Of a stretch of 64,000 nucleotides of DNA, positions 44,916-53,805 are shown one piece after another. Position numbers and translations under genes: made by a program. This DNA comes from Niastella sp966212235 (GTDB lineage Bacteria > Bacteroidota > Bacteroidia > Chitinophagales > Chitinophagaceae): positions 434,001-498,000 of the forward strand of contig CBIHPP010000003.1 in the NCBI GenBank assembly GCA_966212235.1, in the 5' to 3' direction. The notes below the pieces were generated by a model. It worked only from the letters and a program-made list of their open reading frames with translations, ran no database searches and was not told where the DNA came from. Position 1 is the first letter of the stretch. The number at the start of each line of letters is the position of its first letter.

Positions 44916-45148
44916 ATTGCAGTGACTTTACATTTTTATTGCAGTCACTATTCTCCCTTGTTTTCTTAACTAGTATAGTGTTTATTTTCAGCAGATTAAC
45001 CTCCGAAATTGATAGTTACTGTTAGGAACTATCAATTTTCTATTAAAAAGGAAGGTGTTATAAGTCAATAGAATATGTTAGTATAATATTAATGATGATT
45101 CAGGTTTAGTAGATATTTATTGCAGTAACTTCTCTTTTTTATTGCAGT
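44916..45148 (+). repeat. Four copies of ATTGCAGT in two 22-nt-spaced pairs
   Basis: ATTGCAGT starts at 44916, 44938, 45119 and 45141. Both pairs have the same 22-nt repeat distance (two helical turns) and are followed by -GAC, -CAC, -AAC, -AAC. The pairs are about 200 nt apart. The layout looks like paired protein-binding sites. Confidence 0.5.
45009..45035 (+). terminator. Hairpin with T-rich tail
   Basis: TTGATAGTT (45009-45017) and AACTATCAA (45027-45035) with a 9-nt loop, followed by TTTTCT. Weak AT-rich stem; lies between the two ATTGCAGT pairs. Could be a terminator or an inverted-repeat binding site. Confidence 0.4.
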
Positions 45149-45308
45149 AACCACATTTTTGACCTTTTATTATTAAAAAGAAGGAATGAATAAAAAAGTT
45201 ACCCATTATTAAAATGAAAAATGATTAATAATCAATTAAGTATAAAAAAAGCTCTTAGTTTATACATGTAACTATTAACTTTCCTAAATTGCCATTGTAT
45301 TTAAAGAA

Positions 45309-45331
45309 GAAAGCCGGTTTGCCCGGCTTTC
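45309..45331. terminator. GC-rich hairpin, probable terminator
   Basis: GAAAGCCGG (45309-45317) and CCGGCTTTC (45323-45331), 5-nt loop. No gene ends convincingly nearby; the possible small minus-strand ORF at 45341-45565 would end just before it. Confidence 0.5.
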
Positions 45332-46198
45332 TACTGACCATCATATCACCCAGCCGCTAAGCAAGTGAATGATGTCATAAGCGATCTTAAACAATAAGAC
45401 CGCAGTTCCTAAAGCTCGTAGATACCATTCGGTAGCCACGGGCTTTTCTTTTAAGTACACAATTATCATTGTCATATACGCTGGGTTTAGTTTCCCCAGT
45501 ATCTTTAATGTCGTGTTTGAACAAATATAGGGTTCTGAATGAATCATTAAGTAGCTTTTTATCAAACACGAAATTCACAACTACATATATCCATTAAACA
45601 CTCAGGATGAACATCTGTCAAATACTTATTTATTAACAACTTTCTGTTCTATGCTTGAAACTCAAAAAAGGTCTACATCCTTTCTATAAATTTATTTTCA
45701 ATTTTATACATCCATATCGTACCAACGCAATAGTTGTCCCATTACCATGTCTTCATTCAAGTTTTAATTTGAATAGACAAAATGATATTGTTATCCCTTT
45801 TCATTTCTGAAATGGAACAGCATTTTTGTTACATGCATTTCTCACACTACTAATTTTACAATAAGGAATGGCCTTCCCTTGAAGGTCCTTTGGATATGTT
45901 CTAATGGCAGCAAGCAATTACGTGTTGTAGCTCTTGGATAGGTTTTTTCTTATAGCTTACAATCGTATTAATACAAAGTTAAAGGAGATATGATCAAAAC
46001 GCGCTGTATTGGAGATTATTGTAATATGAGGTGAGCCATATTTCTATTACATTCTCAACAAGCCAAAGGATAATCAATGTCGAAAAATTCATTATTATCA
46101 TTCCTATTTTCTATATCCTCTGAGTCCAGATATTCAGTATGTAAGTTTGGATTGCAATTGAACTTTTCCATCATTGTTTCATTAATATAAAAAAAACG

Positions 46199-46216
46199 GG
46201 GCCGCTTGCGCGGCCC
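46199..46216 (-). terminator. Minus-strand intrinsic terminator
   Basis: GGGCCGC (46199-46205), loop TTGC, GCGGCCC (46210-46216), preceded on the plus strand by a run of A (T run on the minus strand). Strong stem. Confidence 0.7.
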
Positions 46217-46510
46217 TGAGCGATCCTTTTATAAGGACAAATGAATATTTCGTGGTTTCCTGAATAAACCTGGAAACAATCGGCGAAAAGGCCCTTTGTT
46301 TTTTAAAGCTGGGTAAGAAAGAAACGATGGTTTTGTAATAACCTCATCGACAATAGTCAATTGGGCGACCGTCTTTGTTTGCTTGCTTAATATGGCAAGC
46401 CGTTCCTGATTAATGATAGTGGATAAGGGCCGCTTATGATCATTTATTTCCGCTTCCTGAAATCCCCTTCCATTTAAACCCTCGGTATTTAAGCACTCAG
46501 TACAAAAAAA

Positions 46511-46528
46511 GCCTCTTCGAAGAGAGGC
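46511..46528 (-). terminator. Minus-strand intrinsic terminator
   Basis: GCCTCT (46511-46516), TCGAAG loop, AGAGGC (46523-46528), preceded by seven A (seven T on the minus strand). The loop TCGAAG is itself nearly palindromic. Confidence 0.65.
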
Positions 46529-46859
46529 TGCACTTTCGCCCCCCGGAATTATTTGCGCCCTGACTGGTGGCTTGCCGGTTTATAAATATATCCTGAGTTG
46601 GTTACTATTTTTTGGGGGTAACCATTTATGCTACTATTCCAGCTCAATATTCATTATCCCGCTGCCGATATAGTGAACCAGGAATTCAAAACATTTTATC
46701 GATTATTCACTATGAATCATCCGTAGCTCAGTATGCGATGTCAGTTGGCAACTTTTGTACGTTGGTATTCAACTTTGTCTCGTATGTTCTGCACGTGCGC
46801 GCCAATGTTGGGTCACTTTGCCTCATTGTTAACCAGGAATAACGTAAAGTTAGGTCTGG

Positions 46860-46985
46860 ATGCGCCATCCTGAGATCATAATGCGCCAATGTTAGGTCTG
46901 GATGCGTCATCCTGAGGTCAAAATGCACCAATGTTGGATCAGGATACGGCATCCTTAGGTCAGGATACGGCATCCTAAGTCACCA
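46860..46985. repeat. 21-bp tandem array A, six units
   Basis: Six consecutive 21-bp units from 46860, alternating two types: ATGCGCCATCCTGAGATCATA-type (cut here as ATGCGCCATCCTGAG) and ATGCGCCAATGTTAGGTC-type, degrading to ATACGGCATCCTTAGGTC. On the minus strand 21 bp equals seven codons, which creates a heptapeptide-repeat ORF (MAHPDLT, LAHYDLR, MTHPDLT). Confidence 0.8.
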
Positions 46986-46992
46986 ACGCTGT

Positions 46993-47097
46993 AAAGTTAG
47001 TCGGAAACACTCCATAGTTAGTCTGAAACACTCCATAGTCAGTCTGAAACACTCCATAGTCAGTCAGAAACACTTCAAAGTTAGCAACTTCGGCTCC
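46993..47097. repeat. 21-bp tandem array B, five units
   Basis: Units of 21 bp starting at 46993, 47014, 47035 and 47056 with consensus ATAGTCAGTCTGAAACACTC, and a fifth degenerate unit at 47077. Different sequence from array A but the same 21-bp period and directly adjacent. Confidence 0.8.
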
Positions 47098-47152
47098 GCG
47101 CCCTCCGGAGAAGAGGAGCTACCGCGAAGAAGGAAAACGGCGCTGTGGTATC

Positions 47153-48307
47153 CTACAATTTTTTGCAACGCTGTGCCATTTTCATTAAATGATCAAACAC
47201 CTTTTTTTTGGCGTCTTCGTCAATCTTGTAATACTTACTTTGCAGGTGATTATACGAAAACTCTAATTTTTTTTGAGTGGTAAAATGGGAGGATACAAAC
47301 TTTAAAATTTCCGTCTGATTGCTATTGGTATAAATTCCTGCATCTTTAAAAAGTCGGGTTAAGAGTGCCAATGCAGGAACCGAAAGCGACGTATTGATTT
47401 TGAGGTCGTCCATCACCGTTTTGCTTTCTGGAAAATCGGCTTTCATTTCCCGGTAGGATATTTCCAGGGAAAGCCAATCCAGGATCATTTGTTTAACTGT
47501 GGGTTCAGCCATATTAAAGGAGGCGCCGCTTTTTTCGCTAAGCTGGCTCACCTGTTTCATAAACGATCTCAAAAGTTCGAGCCTGCATTCGTCCGATTCT
47601 TTGGCCTCCACTTCGGTGTTTATATTGTTACAGACTGCCCGCATAAATGTTAATTCATTGAAATTCCAGCAGATTAACAAGTCCGTTAGTGAAGCATATA
47701 TCGATGGGGGCTTAGGCGTTGACATGTAGGATGAAATATTTTTTAGTAAATTTTTGAAATAGGCCATCTGCCTGTAGGTCACTTCAGATTCTTCATTTGA
47801 ATGAAGCAAGCCTTTTATGGACTGTTCCAGCATATTTACCAGGGGACCGTTTATTTCAGTATCAGGCAGGGATTTGGTAATCATTTTAAATTGACGTTTC
47901 ACCTCATGATCTTCCCTGAGCTTGATGGGAATTGGTAAGATCAGGTCTAAATTGAAATAGCGGGCAAAGGAATTTTTCAGAAATTCAATGATGTATTCCA
48001 GGTACCCAGCTACTTGCTGATAAAACTGTTTCTGATCACCAGTAATGGATTCGTGGTGCTGGTAGTCAAAAAGTAGGTTCAACAGCGTGGCAACAATGAT
48101 TTGATGGCGCTCTATAAATAATTCAGTTTCTTTTTCGGTTTTATTATAGAGTGTGTCCCGCAGCAATTGCCTTCGAAGGGATTCTTTCAGTTCTACTGAA
48201 GTGGCCAGATAGGTATTAACCTGTTCTGGCGACGCCTGCAATAATGAAGTAGGATGAAGCGTCGAATGAACCAATTGATCCCAGCTTTCAATTGAATGTT
48301 TTTCCAT
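47153..48307 (-). CDS. Large helical protein of unknown function
   Basis: 384 residues, almost entirely alpha-helical, no signal peptide or membrane helix. The last 90 residues (LALLTRLFKDAGIYTNSNQTEIL ... FVSSHFTTQKKLEFSYNHLQSKYYKIDEDAKKKVFDHLMKM) resemble the C-terminal part of RteC-like Bacteroidota proteins linked to conjugative elements: a compact helical unit with Q-S-K-Y-Y. That similarity is from memory and weak. The gene is preceded by phased ACGTA repeats and followed by the 21-bp arrays. Confidence 0.55.
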   Translation of the reverse strand: MEKHSIESWDQLVHSTLHPTSLLQASPEQVNTYLATSVELKESLRRQLLRDTLYNKTEKETELFIERHQIIVATLLNLLFDYQHHESITGDQKQFYQQVAGYLEYIIEFLKNSFARYFNLDLILPIPIKLREDHEVKRQFKMITKSLPDTEINGPLVNMLEQSIKGLLHSNEESEVTYRQMAYFKNLLKNISSYMSTPKPPSIYASLTDLLICWNFNELTFMRAVCNNINTEVEAKESDECRLELLRSFMKQVSQLSEKSGASFNMAEPTVKQMILDWLSLEISYREMKADFPESKTVMDDLKINTSLSVPALALLTRLFKDAGIYTNSNQTEILKFVSSHFTTQKKLEFSYNHLQSKYYKIDEDAKKKVFDHLMKMAQRCKKL

Positions 48308-48863
48308 TGTCAGGGTTTGTAATCACGTGTTCGTTAATTAAGATGGGGCTAAAACGTTACAAACAGGAGGGATATCCGAAGTACAAAATTCGGAAAGCTG
48401 GTTCTAAACGGCAATACGTATTCCAACGTATTATCTACGTATTTTCTACGTATCTGATTCATTGTGGGCGTAGACTGAGAGGAAAAGAATACGTATGCGT
48501 TTTTGTTACATAATTTGCTTTAACGGGGATGCATATTTACGTAATAACGCCTAATAATAACTGTCTTGGTTTGTTCTGTTTTAGAATTTTTATTTTAGAA
48601 TTATATTTATTTTTGATATTTTAAAAGTGTCTTTTTAAATTGTAGTGTAATTAATAGTAAGATTAATTTTGTTTTTGGCTGTATTTACCCTGAAAGTTTG
48701 GTCAATATAATAGCAACTCCTCATCATTTCTGATTAGTTAACCAATTGAAAAAATTGGGGGCTTCCTGACTTTTTAATTTTATGTAGCAATCGATTACTT
48801 TGAGAGACGTCATTCGAATCGGTCTACTTATGTTTCGATTTTAAGATATTAAAATATAAATGA
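48308..48863. other. Control region with phased ACGTA repeats
   Basis: About 560 nt without a gene. 48416-48452 holds four ACGTA boxes at 10- and 11-nt intervals (see that feature). The right half is AT-rich and should hold the GNAT/kinase promoter. The ORF at 48292-48513 is not credible. Confidence 0.55.
48416..48452. promoter_or_regulatory. Helically phased ACGTA repeats
   Basis: ACGTA starts at 48416, 48426, 48437 and 48448 (intervals 10, 11, 11 nt), each followed by T-rich spacer (ACGTATT, ACGTATTATC, ACGTATTTTC, ACGTATC). A fifth ACGTAT is near 48491. One-turn spacing places all copies on the same DNA face, as for cooperative binding of a regulator. Lies 110 nt upstream of the 48307 start. 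Confidence 0.5.
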
Positions 48864-49427
48864 ATGATGACACAGGCAACCTTAGAAGACAAGGAAATTG
48901 TTATTGATATACTTGTTAATTCATTTCAGGATAATAAGAGTGTCAATTATATCATTAAACAGGACAAAAAAAGACTATTCCGTATCCGGAAATTGATGGA
49001 ATATTCTTTTGATGTTTGCCTTTTATTTGGTTCTATTTTCCTTTCCGATGATAAGAAAGGGTGCGCTTTGGTGCTATTCCCACACAGAAAAAAAACATCG
49101 CTTAAAGCCATTATATTAGATGCCAAACTGGTTTTTTACTGTTGTGGAATTATGAATGTAAGTAAGGCCCTTAAGCGAGAATCAAAAATAAAGGCATTCC
49201 ACCCAAAACACTCTTTTAAACATTTATGGTTTATTGGCGTACAGCCCGGTGAGCAAAATAAGGGCATAGGCTCTGCCATTTTAAAGCATGTTATTGAAGA
49301 TCATTCTCCCGTTTATTTAGAAACTTCTACGTTAAAAAATCTTCCCTGGTACAAAAAATTTGGGTTTGAAATTTATAGCGAAATGAATCTAGGCTATACA
49401 TTATACTTATTAAAAAAAGGTAAATAA
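48864..49427 (+). CDS. GNAT-family N-acetyltransferase
   Basis: 187 residues. The acetyl-CoA-binding motif A is WFIGVQPGEQNKGIGSAILKHVI (V-x-P-x-x-Q-x-x-G-I-G-x-x-L pattern) and motif B is VYLETSTLKNLPWYKKFGFEIY. Probable small-molecule or protein acetyltransferase. Its stop shares one base with the start of the kinase gene (TAATG), so the two are translationally coupled, an uncommon pairing. Confidence 0.87.
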   Translation: MMTQATLEDKEIVIDILVNSFQDNKSVNYIIKQDKKRLFRIRKLMEYSFDVCLLFGSIFLSDDKKGCALVLFPHRKKTSLKAIILDAKLVFYCCGIMNVSKALKRESKIKAFHPKHSFKHLWFIGVQPGEQNKGIGSAILKHVIEDHSPVYLETSTLKNLPWYKKFGFEIYSEMNLGYTLYLLKKGK

Positions 49428-51601
49428 TGCTGGTGCCAGGAACACAAATGCATATTTTTACTTTCCTCTTTTTTTGTTTTGAATCAGTCTTGCTTTTTTA
49501 TCTGGTTATCTATAAGTTATCAAGACCTGGAGACAAAACGACGATATTGAACATTACCTTAATCTTTTTACTAATTATTTTTAATCTGGCTAGTGGTTTG
49601 CTTCCGGATCCTAATTTAATGGGATCATTCTTTGTACAGGAGTCAATTGCCTACGCTTCCGGTTTTATTGCCCCAACTTATTTTCCCTACTACGTATATA
49701 AAGCATTTGATTTAAAGAAAATGAGGTTTCATGCTTTCAGAGGCGTTTATATCTTTTTAATAATACCTTATATCCTTTTTGTTATTGTACTTGGTGTTAC
49801 AAATGATTTAAATGCGGCCAACTACGTTTTGATAATCCCGGTATTTTATGCACCATGGGTAAATATTTCTTTATATAAAGCTGTTAAGTTTAAGTACCAG
49901 AATAATTTTAGCAAGAAAGAATCAAGAGAGGAAATTGCCGTTATGTTCCTAAGCATAACGCCATGGGTTGCAGAACCAGCAATAGTCTTGTTAAGCCTGG
50001 GTCAGGTTGTTGAAGCAACAATGACGAATTTAGGATTCTTATTACTTTTTTCATTCCATGTTAAAAGACATGTAAAAGCCTTTAGGACCGATCATCAAAG
50101 ACTAATCGATTCAGAGCAACAATTATTAAACTGGAATGCTAATCTTCAGATAGAGGTTGAAAAAAGGACACATGAAATAAAATTGATTAGTGATCAGCGG
50201 GCGAATGCGTTTGTGAATCTCGCTCATGAGATTAAAACCCCATTGACATTAATGAAAAACTACTTTGAAGAATATAGCTCAAAAAATGAAGGATCAGAGG
50301 AGATGTCGATTGTAAAAAATAGCATCAATAAACTTTCATCGGATGTACTCAATTTGTTTGACATAGAAAAATTCAATAAGGGACTGAATGTTTATAATCA
50401 TAATACAGTTTCCAATTTTAGTGAAATATTAAAAAGTAGCTTACTATTATTTGAGCAGTATGCTAAACAGCGACAACTGGATTTACAATACAAAGTAGAT
50501 GAAGATATTTATATAAAAGCTGATCCCATGGCATTGTATAGGATCATTAATAATGTTACTGAAAATGCAATAAAGTTCACTAATGAAAATGGAGAAATTT
50601 CTGTCTCTCTCCAACGCTTAAATGACAAGGTGCTATTTTGCGTAAAGGATTCCGGAATAGGTATCCCGGTTGAGCAATTAAAGAAAATATTTCAACCATA
50701 TTATACAATTTCGAGTCATAAAAGTAATAGGCAGGGGATGGGGTTAGGGTTGTCAATAGTAAAAAATGTAATTGAAGAATTAGGTGGTACAATTGAAATT
50801 GTAAGCGTTCCAGCAATTTCCCAGGGAACAGAAATTAGAATTATATTGAATCAATGCTTGTCAGGAAATGAAACTCCGCTTACTTGTGAGATGGATGGTA
50901 TTAACCAGGTTGTGATTAAGAATGCCGTTAATGATAAGATTATTAATGATGAATTGCCAACCATAATGATTATAGAAGATAACCTGGATATGCTAAGTTA
51001 TCTATTGTCAAAGGTCAGTGCCAGGAATTACAATGTATTAGTGGCCGTAAACGGAAGCGAAGCAATAAAGAAATTAAAGGCTAATACATTGATGCCTGAA
51101 TTATTTATTTGTGATGTTATGATGGATACAATGGATGGGTATCAGTTTAGAGAAATCATTTCAAAGGACGCGAAGTATAATCATATACCATTTATATTTT
51201 TATCTGCAAAATCAGAAAAGGCTGATAAGGTGAAAGGCTTAAAGCTAGGTGCCATAGACTTTATCATGAAACCATTTTCGATTAACGAATTGATGCAAAA
51301 AATTGAATCAATTGTAAATCTTGCCGGCAATAAAAAGGAGCTATTCTTAAATAGCATCCTAAAGAGCAGCGTTGAAATAAAACCATCTTCAGAAGAACGA
51401 TTTAATTTTAATTGCATGCAGTTTGGATTAACCCAGCGGGAAATCGAAATAGTAAAGTACATCGAGGAGGGCTGTTCTTATAAAGAAACAGGAACTAATT
51501 TATTTATTTCTTATCGGACGGTAGAGAAGCATATACAACGTATTTTCAAAAAGGTTGAGGTTGGTAATAAGGTTGAACTGCTGAAGAAGTTAAATTATTA
51601 A
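49427..51601 (+). CDS. Hybrid sensor histidine kinase with receiver and LuxR-type HTH
   Basis: 724 residues. Seven or so N-terminal membrane helices (to about residue 210) form a 7TM-type sensor. HisKA: FVNLAHEIKTPLTLMKNYF with phospho-acceptor His267. ATPase: IINNVTENAIKFTNENGEIS and GMGLGLSIVKNVIEELGG. Receiver: IMIIEDNLDMLSYLLSK with acceptor Asp563 in FICDVMMDTMDGYQF and the conserved Lys in DFIMKPFS. C-terminus: LTQREIEIVKYIEEGCSYKETGTNLFISYRTVEKHIQRIF, a LuxR-type HTH. So sensing, phosphotransfer and DNA binding are in one chain tethered to the membrane, a one-protein two-component system. Coupled to a GNAT gene. Confidence 0.92.
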   Translation: MLVPGTQMHIFTFLFFCFESVLLFYLVIYKLSRPGDKTTILNITLIFLLIIFNLASGLLPDPNLMGSFFVQESIAYASGFIAPTYFPYYVYKAFDLKKMRFHAFRGVYIFLIIPYILFVIVLGVTNDLNAANYVLIIPVFYAPWVNISLYKAVKFKYQNNFSKKESREEIAVMFLSITPWVAEPAIVLLSLGQVVEATMTNLGFLLLFSFHVKRHVKAFRTDHQRLIDSEQQLLNWNANLQIEVEKRTHEIKLISDQRANAFVNLAHEIKTPLTLMKNYFEEYSSKNEGSEEMSIVKNSINKLSSDVLNLFDIEKFNKGLNVYNHNTVSNFSEILKSSLLLFEQYAKQRQLDLQYKVDEDIYIKADPMALYRIINNVTENAIKFTNENGEISVSLQRLNDKVLFCVKDSGIGIPVEQLKKIFQPYYTISSHKSNRQGMGLGLSIVKNVIEELGGTIEIVSVPAISQGTEIRIILNQCLSGNETPLTCEMDGINQVVIKNAVNDKIINDELPTIMIIEDNLDMLSYLLSKVSARNYNVLVAVNGSEAIKKLKANTLMPELFICDVMMDTMDGYQFREIISKDAKYNHIPFIFLSAKSEKADKVKGLKLGAIDFIMKPFSINELMQKIESIVNLAGNKKELFLNSILKSSVEIKPSSEERFNFNCMQFGLTQREIEIVKYIEEGCSYKETGTNLFISYRTVEKHIQRIFKKVEVGNKVELLKKLNY

Positions 51602-52466
51602 GTAAGCATTCGACTGTCGACAATTCCAAGATAAAAATCAACTCGCCAAGCGTGGATAGCGGGCGGCCCGGCTGGTCGCTTTCTTCCTTCAAAGAACGTC
51701 TACTCGCAATCTGTCTATCACACTTATCACTGATGGGAATGCAAATATAAAAGCTCTCAAATCCCTTTCAAATATGGCGCCTGCAGAATGCTTACTCTTC
51801 TTCATCTTTACCGCCTTTTATATCTATTTTAAAAATTCTTCTCGCTCATAATCAATTAGTTAAGTGGGCTAGTACTAGGCTAGTAAGTTCTGCCCGGTTA
51901 TTTGTTAATGTATGTTTGCATTGTCAATCGGCACGAAAAAAATAAAACGAAATGTTATGCTGGAAAAGATATTCTCGGAGCAATGCTGGACAGCAATCGT
52001 GATTGTGAGTGCAATATCCTATTTCATTTTGTTTGCTATCCTGATCATAAGCTGCGGCAAACAAAATACCAACAACCCGTAAAAGAACCTTGTCGCAGCT
52101 GAAGCATACATGATGCCGATTTTGCATTTAAAAGAGTTTGTTGAATTAAACAGTGATGTATAACAGTTCAACTGTGTGCTAAAAAATACAGACGTTGTTC
52201 GTTGTTATTGATGTTTTCAAAACGACAGGCAGATTGTAACAGGCGCCCGTAACAAAACTGCCCTCCGCTTATCGGAAACCGGGAAACATACATGGTAACG
52301 AAAGGTACAGAAAGTAACAGGTACGAAGGATCCAGCAGTTGGCTGGTTATACACACAGTTCTTGTTCAACTGCCCACGACGGTGGGGTCTTATTGGCCAA
52401 TAAACCTGGTTTTAGGTACTGTTTTGTAGCGGGTATTTTAATTTTTAAACTTTAAATTTTAGTAAA
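51602..52466. other. Gap between the kinase and the Fn3-like gene
   Basis: About 860 nt. The only plausible coding stretch is a 41-codon membrane peptide at 51957-52082. A perfect hairpin is not seen; the final 100 nt before 52467 are AT-rich and should contain the promoter of the next gene. Confidence 0.5.
51957..52082 (+). CDS. Possible 41-aa membrane micro-protein or lipoprotein
   Basis: MLEKIFSEQCWTAIVIVSAI continues SYFILFAILIISCGKQNTNNP and ends. One hydrophobic span of about 22 residues and a cysteine in the LIISCG context, which could be a lipobox. Start and stop codons are clean and the composition is that of a small transmembrane peptide, but nothing else supports expression. Confidence 0.35.
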   Translation: MLEKIFSEQCWTAIVIVSAISYFILFAILIISCGKQNTNNP

Positions 52467-53078
52467 ATGGAAGACATAATATTAAGCATTTACAAGAACC
52501 TGCGCGATAGCGACACCATAACCCAGGGTTATCGCGTAGTGGAAAAGATGGAAGATAATACATTCTTTCCCGATCTGCCTCCTGCGCTGGCTGCAGCAAA
52601 AAAATTGTTGCCAGAATTGCAATCGGCGGTAAGTGATGCCAAAGGCCGCGACGTTGAAGCTGTTTGTTTGAAGAACGACAAAAAAGCGGAACTGGTATCA
52701 TTATTAACCGAGGTGGCTGAATATGTGAGCAGCAAGAGTAAAGGAAACCGGCTGATGTTGTTAAGCAGCGGGTTTCCGATCTCTGGTGCAAGGAGCACGC
52801 AGATAGACCAGGTGATTCAACAATTTGAAGTGGAGATAGGCGCCCCCGGCGAGGCTACCACAAAGATAAAACGGTTACGGGGTGCAAGGGTATATATGCA
52901 TCAGTACACCAACGAGCCGCCTACTTCAGAAACAGTATGGCACAGTGAAATAAGCAAGCATCCGTATTACACGTATAGCGGGCTTAATTCTATGGAAAAA
53001 TACTGGTTCCGGGTTGTAGTCATAAACCATGAAGGAGAAACGATAGCTTCTCCGGTTCTTACACGGGTTATTCAGTAA
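52467..53078 (+). CDS. Hypothetical protein with C-terminal fibronectin type III-like domain
   Basis: 203 residues without signal peptide. N-terminal 105 residues are helical (LPPALAAAKKLLPELQSAVSD, AELVSLLTEVAEYVSSKS). From about residue 115 the chain is Fn3-like: EVEIGAPGEATTKIKRLRGARVYMHQYTNEPP, then YYTYSGLNSMEKYWFRVVVINHEGETIASPVLTRVI, with the conserved tyrosine/tryptophan strands. A strong hairpin terminator follows. Such proteins are common singletons in Chitinophagaceae; function unknown. Confidence 0.65.
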   Translation: MEDIILSIYKNLRDSDTITQGYRVVEKMEDNTFFPDLPPALAAAKKLLPELQSAVSDAKGRDVEAVCLKNDKKAELVSLLTEVAEYVSSKSKGNRLMLLSSGFPISGARSTQIDQVIQQFEVEIGAPGEATTKIKRLRGARVYMHQYTNEPPTSETVWHSEISKHPYYTYSGLNSMEKYWFRVVVINHEGETIASPVLTRVIQ

Positions 53079-53108
53079 ACCGGTTGTATAACGTTTAGTC
53101 ATTCATTA

Positions 53109-53159
53109 AAAGGTCCTCTGGTCCCGTCCCGATCATTATCGGGGCGGGAGGGGGCCTTT
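53109..53159 (+). terminator. Large two-part hairpin terminator
   Basis: Inner arms TCCCGTCCCGAT (53122-53133) and ATCGGGGCGGGA (53138-53149) pair apart from one T-G contact; outer AAAGGTCC and GGGGCCTTT extend the stem. It lies directly after the Fn3-like gene and before the gap leading to operon B. Confidence 0.75.
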
Positions 53160-53805
53160 GGTTTGCCTCGTGCTTGTAGGATTTCCGGATTAACGGGAAA
53201 TTAAATACTTGAGAGGCTGGGTTCTATATATCGCAGACAGTTACAAACATAAAAATGCCCTCTAACTATCAACCTGTGATTCGGTTAGAAGGCTTTTATT
53301 GGAGAGCCTTAAGCTATCCCGTTATAATGGACCGGGGAATTATCACATTAGCTAATTACGAATTCTGAGAGCATAAATTTAAAAAAGATCCATTTTCACA
53401 GCCGACAACAAACGGATAATTCCCTTGATTTCAGTCAATAATATATTAAAAGGCATTGCGTTTAGATTACGCAAATAAGTGTTGCGGCCAGATATATGTT
53501 AATATTCAATGCTTGATTTAAATGAATTAATGTCCTATTTTGCTAAAACCTTACAACATTACGTACATATGATATTTTATTTACTTTAAATTGCATGCAT
53601 TAGCTCATCCACGTCTTTTCCATAACTCCTTATCGGTTAATTATAATTTAGTAGCGCGCTGTGTTAGGTTGCAGCGAAATCAGTTTGTTTGCTCTGACCG
53701 TTAGCATTCATTAAGTAGGCACCGGTAGCCCGGGAGAAGAAGAAGGTATTTCGCTGAACACTTTTCAAGCGCTTTTTATTCGTTGTTATTATATTCATTG
53801 CGAAC
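53160..53805. other. Intergenic region upstream of operon B
   Basis: About 645 nt. A second weaker hairpin (GCC-CTCTAAC ... GTTAGA-GGC, about 53256-53300) with T-rich tail follows the main terminator. The conserved sigma-operon promoter block is at 53629-53676. The distance from that block to the sigma ATG is about 130 nt here but only about 26 nt in operon A. No ORF. Confidence 0.55.
53629..53676 (+). promoter_or_regulatory. Conserved promoter and hairpin block before ECF sigma gene B
   Basis: Shares CTTATCGGTTAA, the AT stretch TTATAATTTAGTAGC and the stem-loop with 21111-21158. Stem CGCTG (53657-53661) with CAGCG (53672-53676); the corresponding bases in operon A are AGCTG/CAGCT, so pairing is kept while the outer pair changes. 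Confidence 0.55.

Larger units (their letters stand above)
44764..47152. other. 2.4-kb gene-poor, repeat-rich region
   Basis: No convincing protein gene. It contains the four-copy 22-nt-spaced motif (44916-45148), a hairpin at 45009, a GC hairpin at 45309, two minus-strand terminators (46199 and 46511) and two 21-bp tandem arrays (46860-47097). Two terminators facing the same way with only about 300 nt between them hint at a minus-strand non-coding transcript or a lost gene at 46230-46580. The remaining sequence is very AT-rich with stops in all frames. Confidence 0.6.

Noticed and set aside
45341..45565. 74-codon minus-strand ORF before a hairpin
   Set aside because: Weak protein character and alternative overlapping frame; no supporting start signal.
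46229..46579. Open minus-strand frame of about 116 codons
   Set aside because: It has no ATG, GTG or TTG near its beginning and runs through a terminator hairpin at 46511-46528.
46728..46973. Minus-strand ORF with heptapeptide repeats
   Set aside because: A consequence of the 21-bp array; no signal peptide, no conservation evidence and abnormal composition. Kept only as a remark in findings.
48292..48513. 73-codon plus-strand ORF
   Set aside because: Reads through the ACGTA repeats and is very basic; no credible start.
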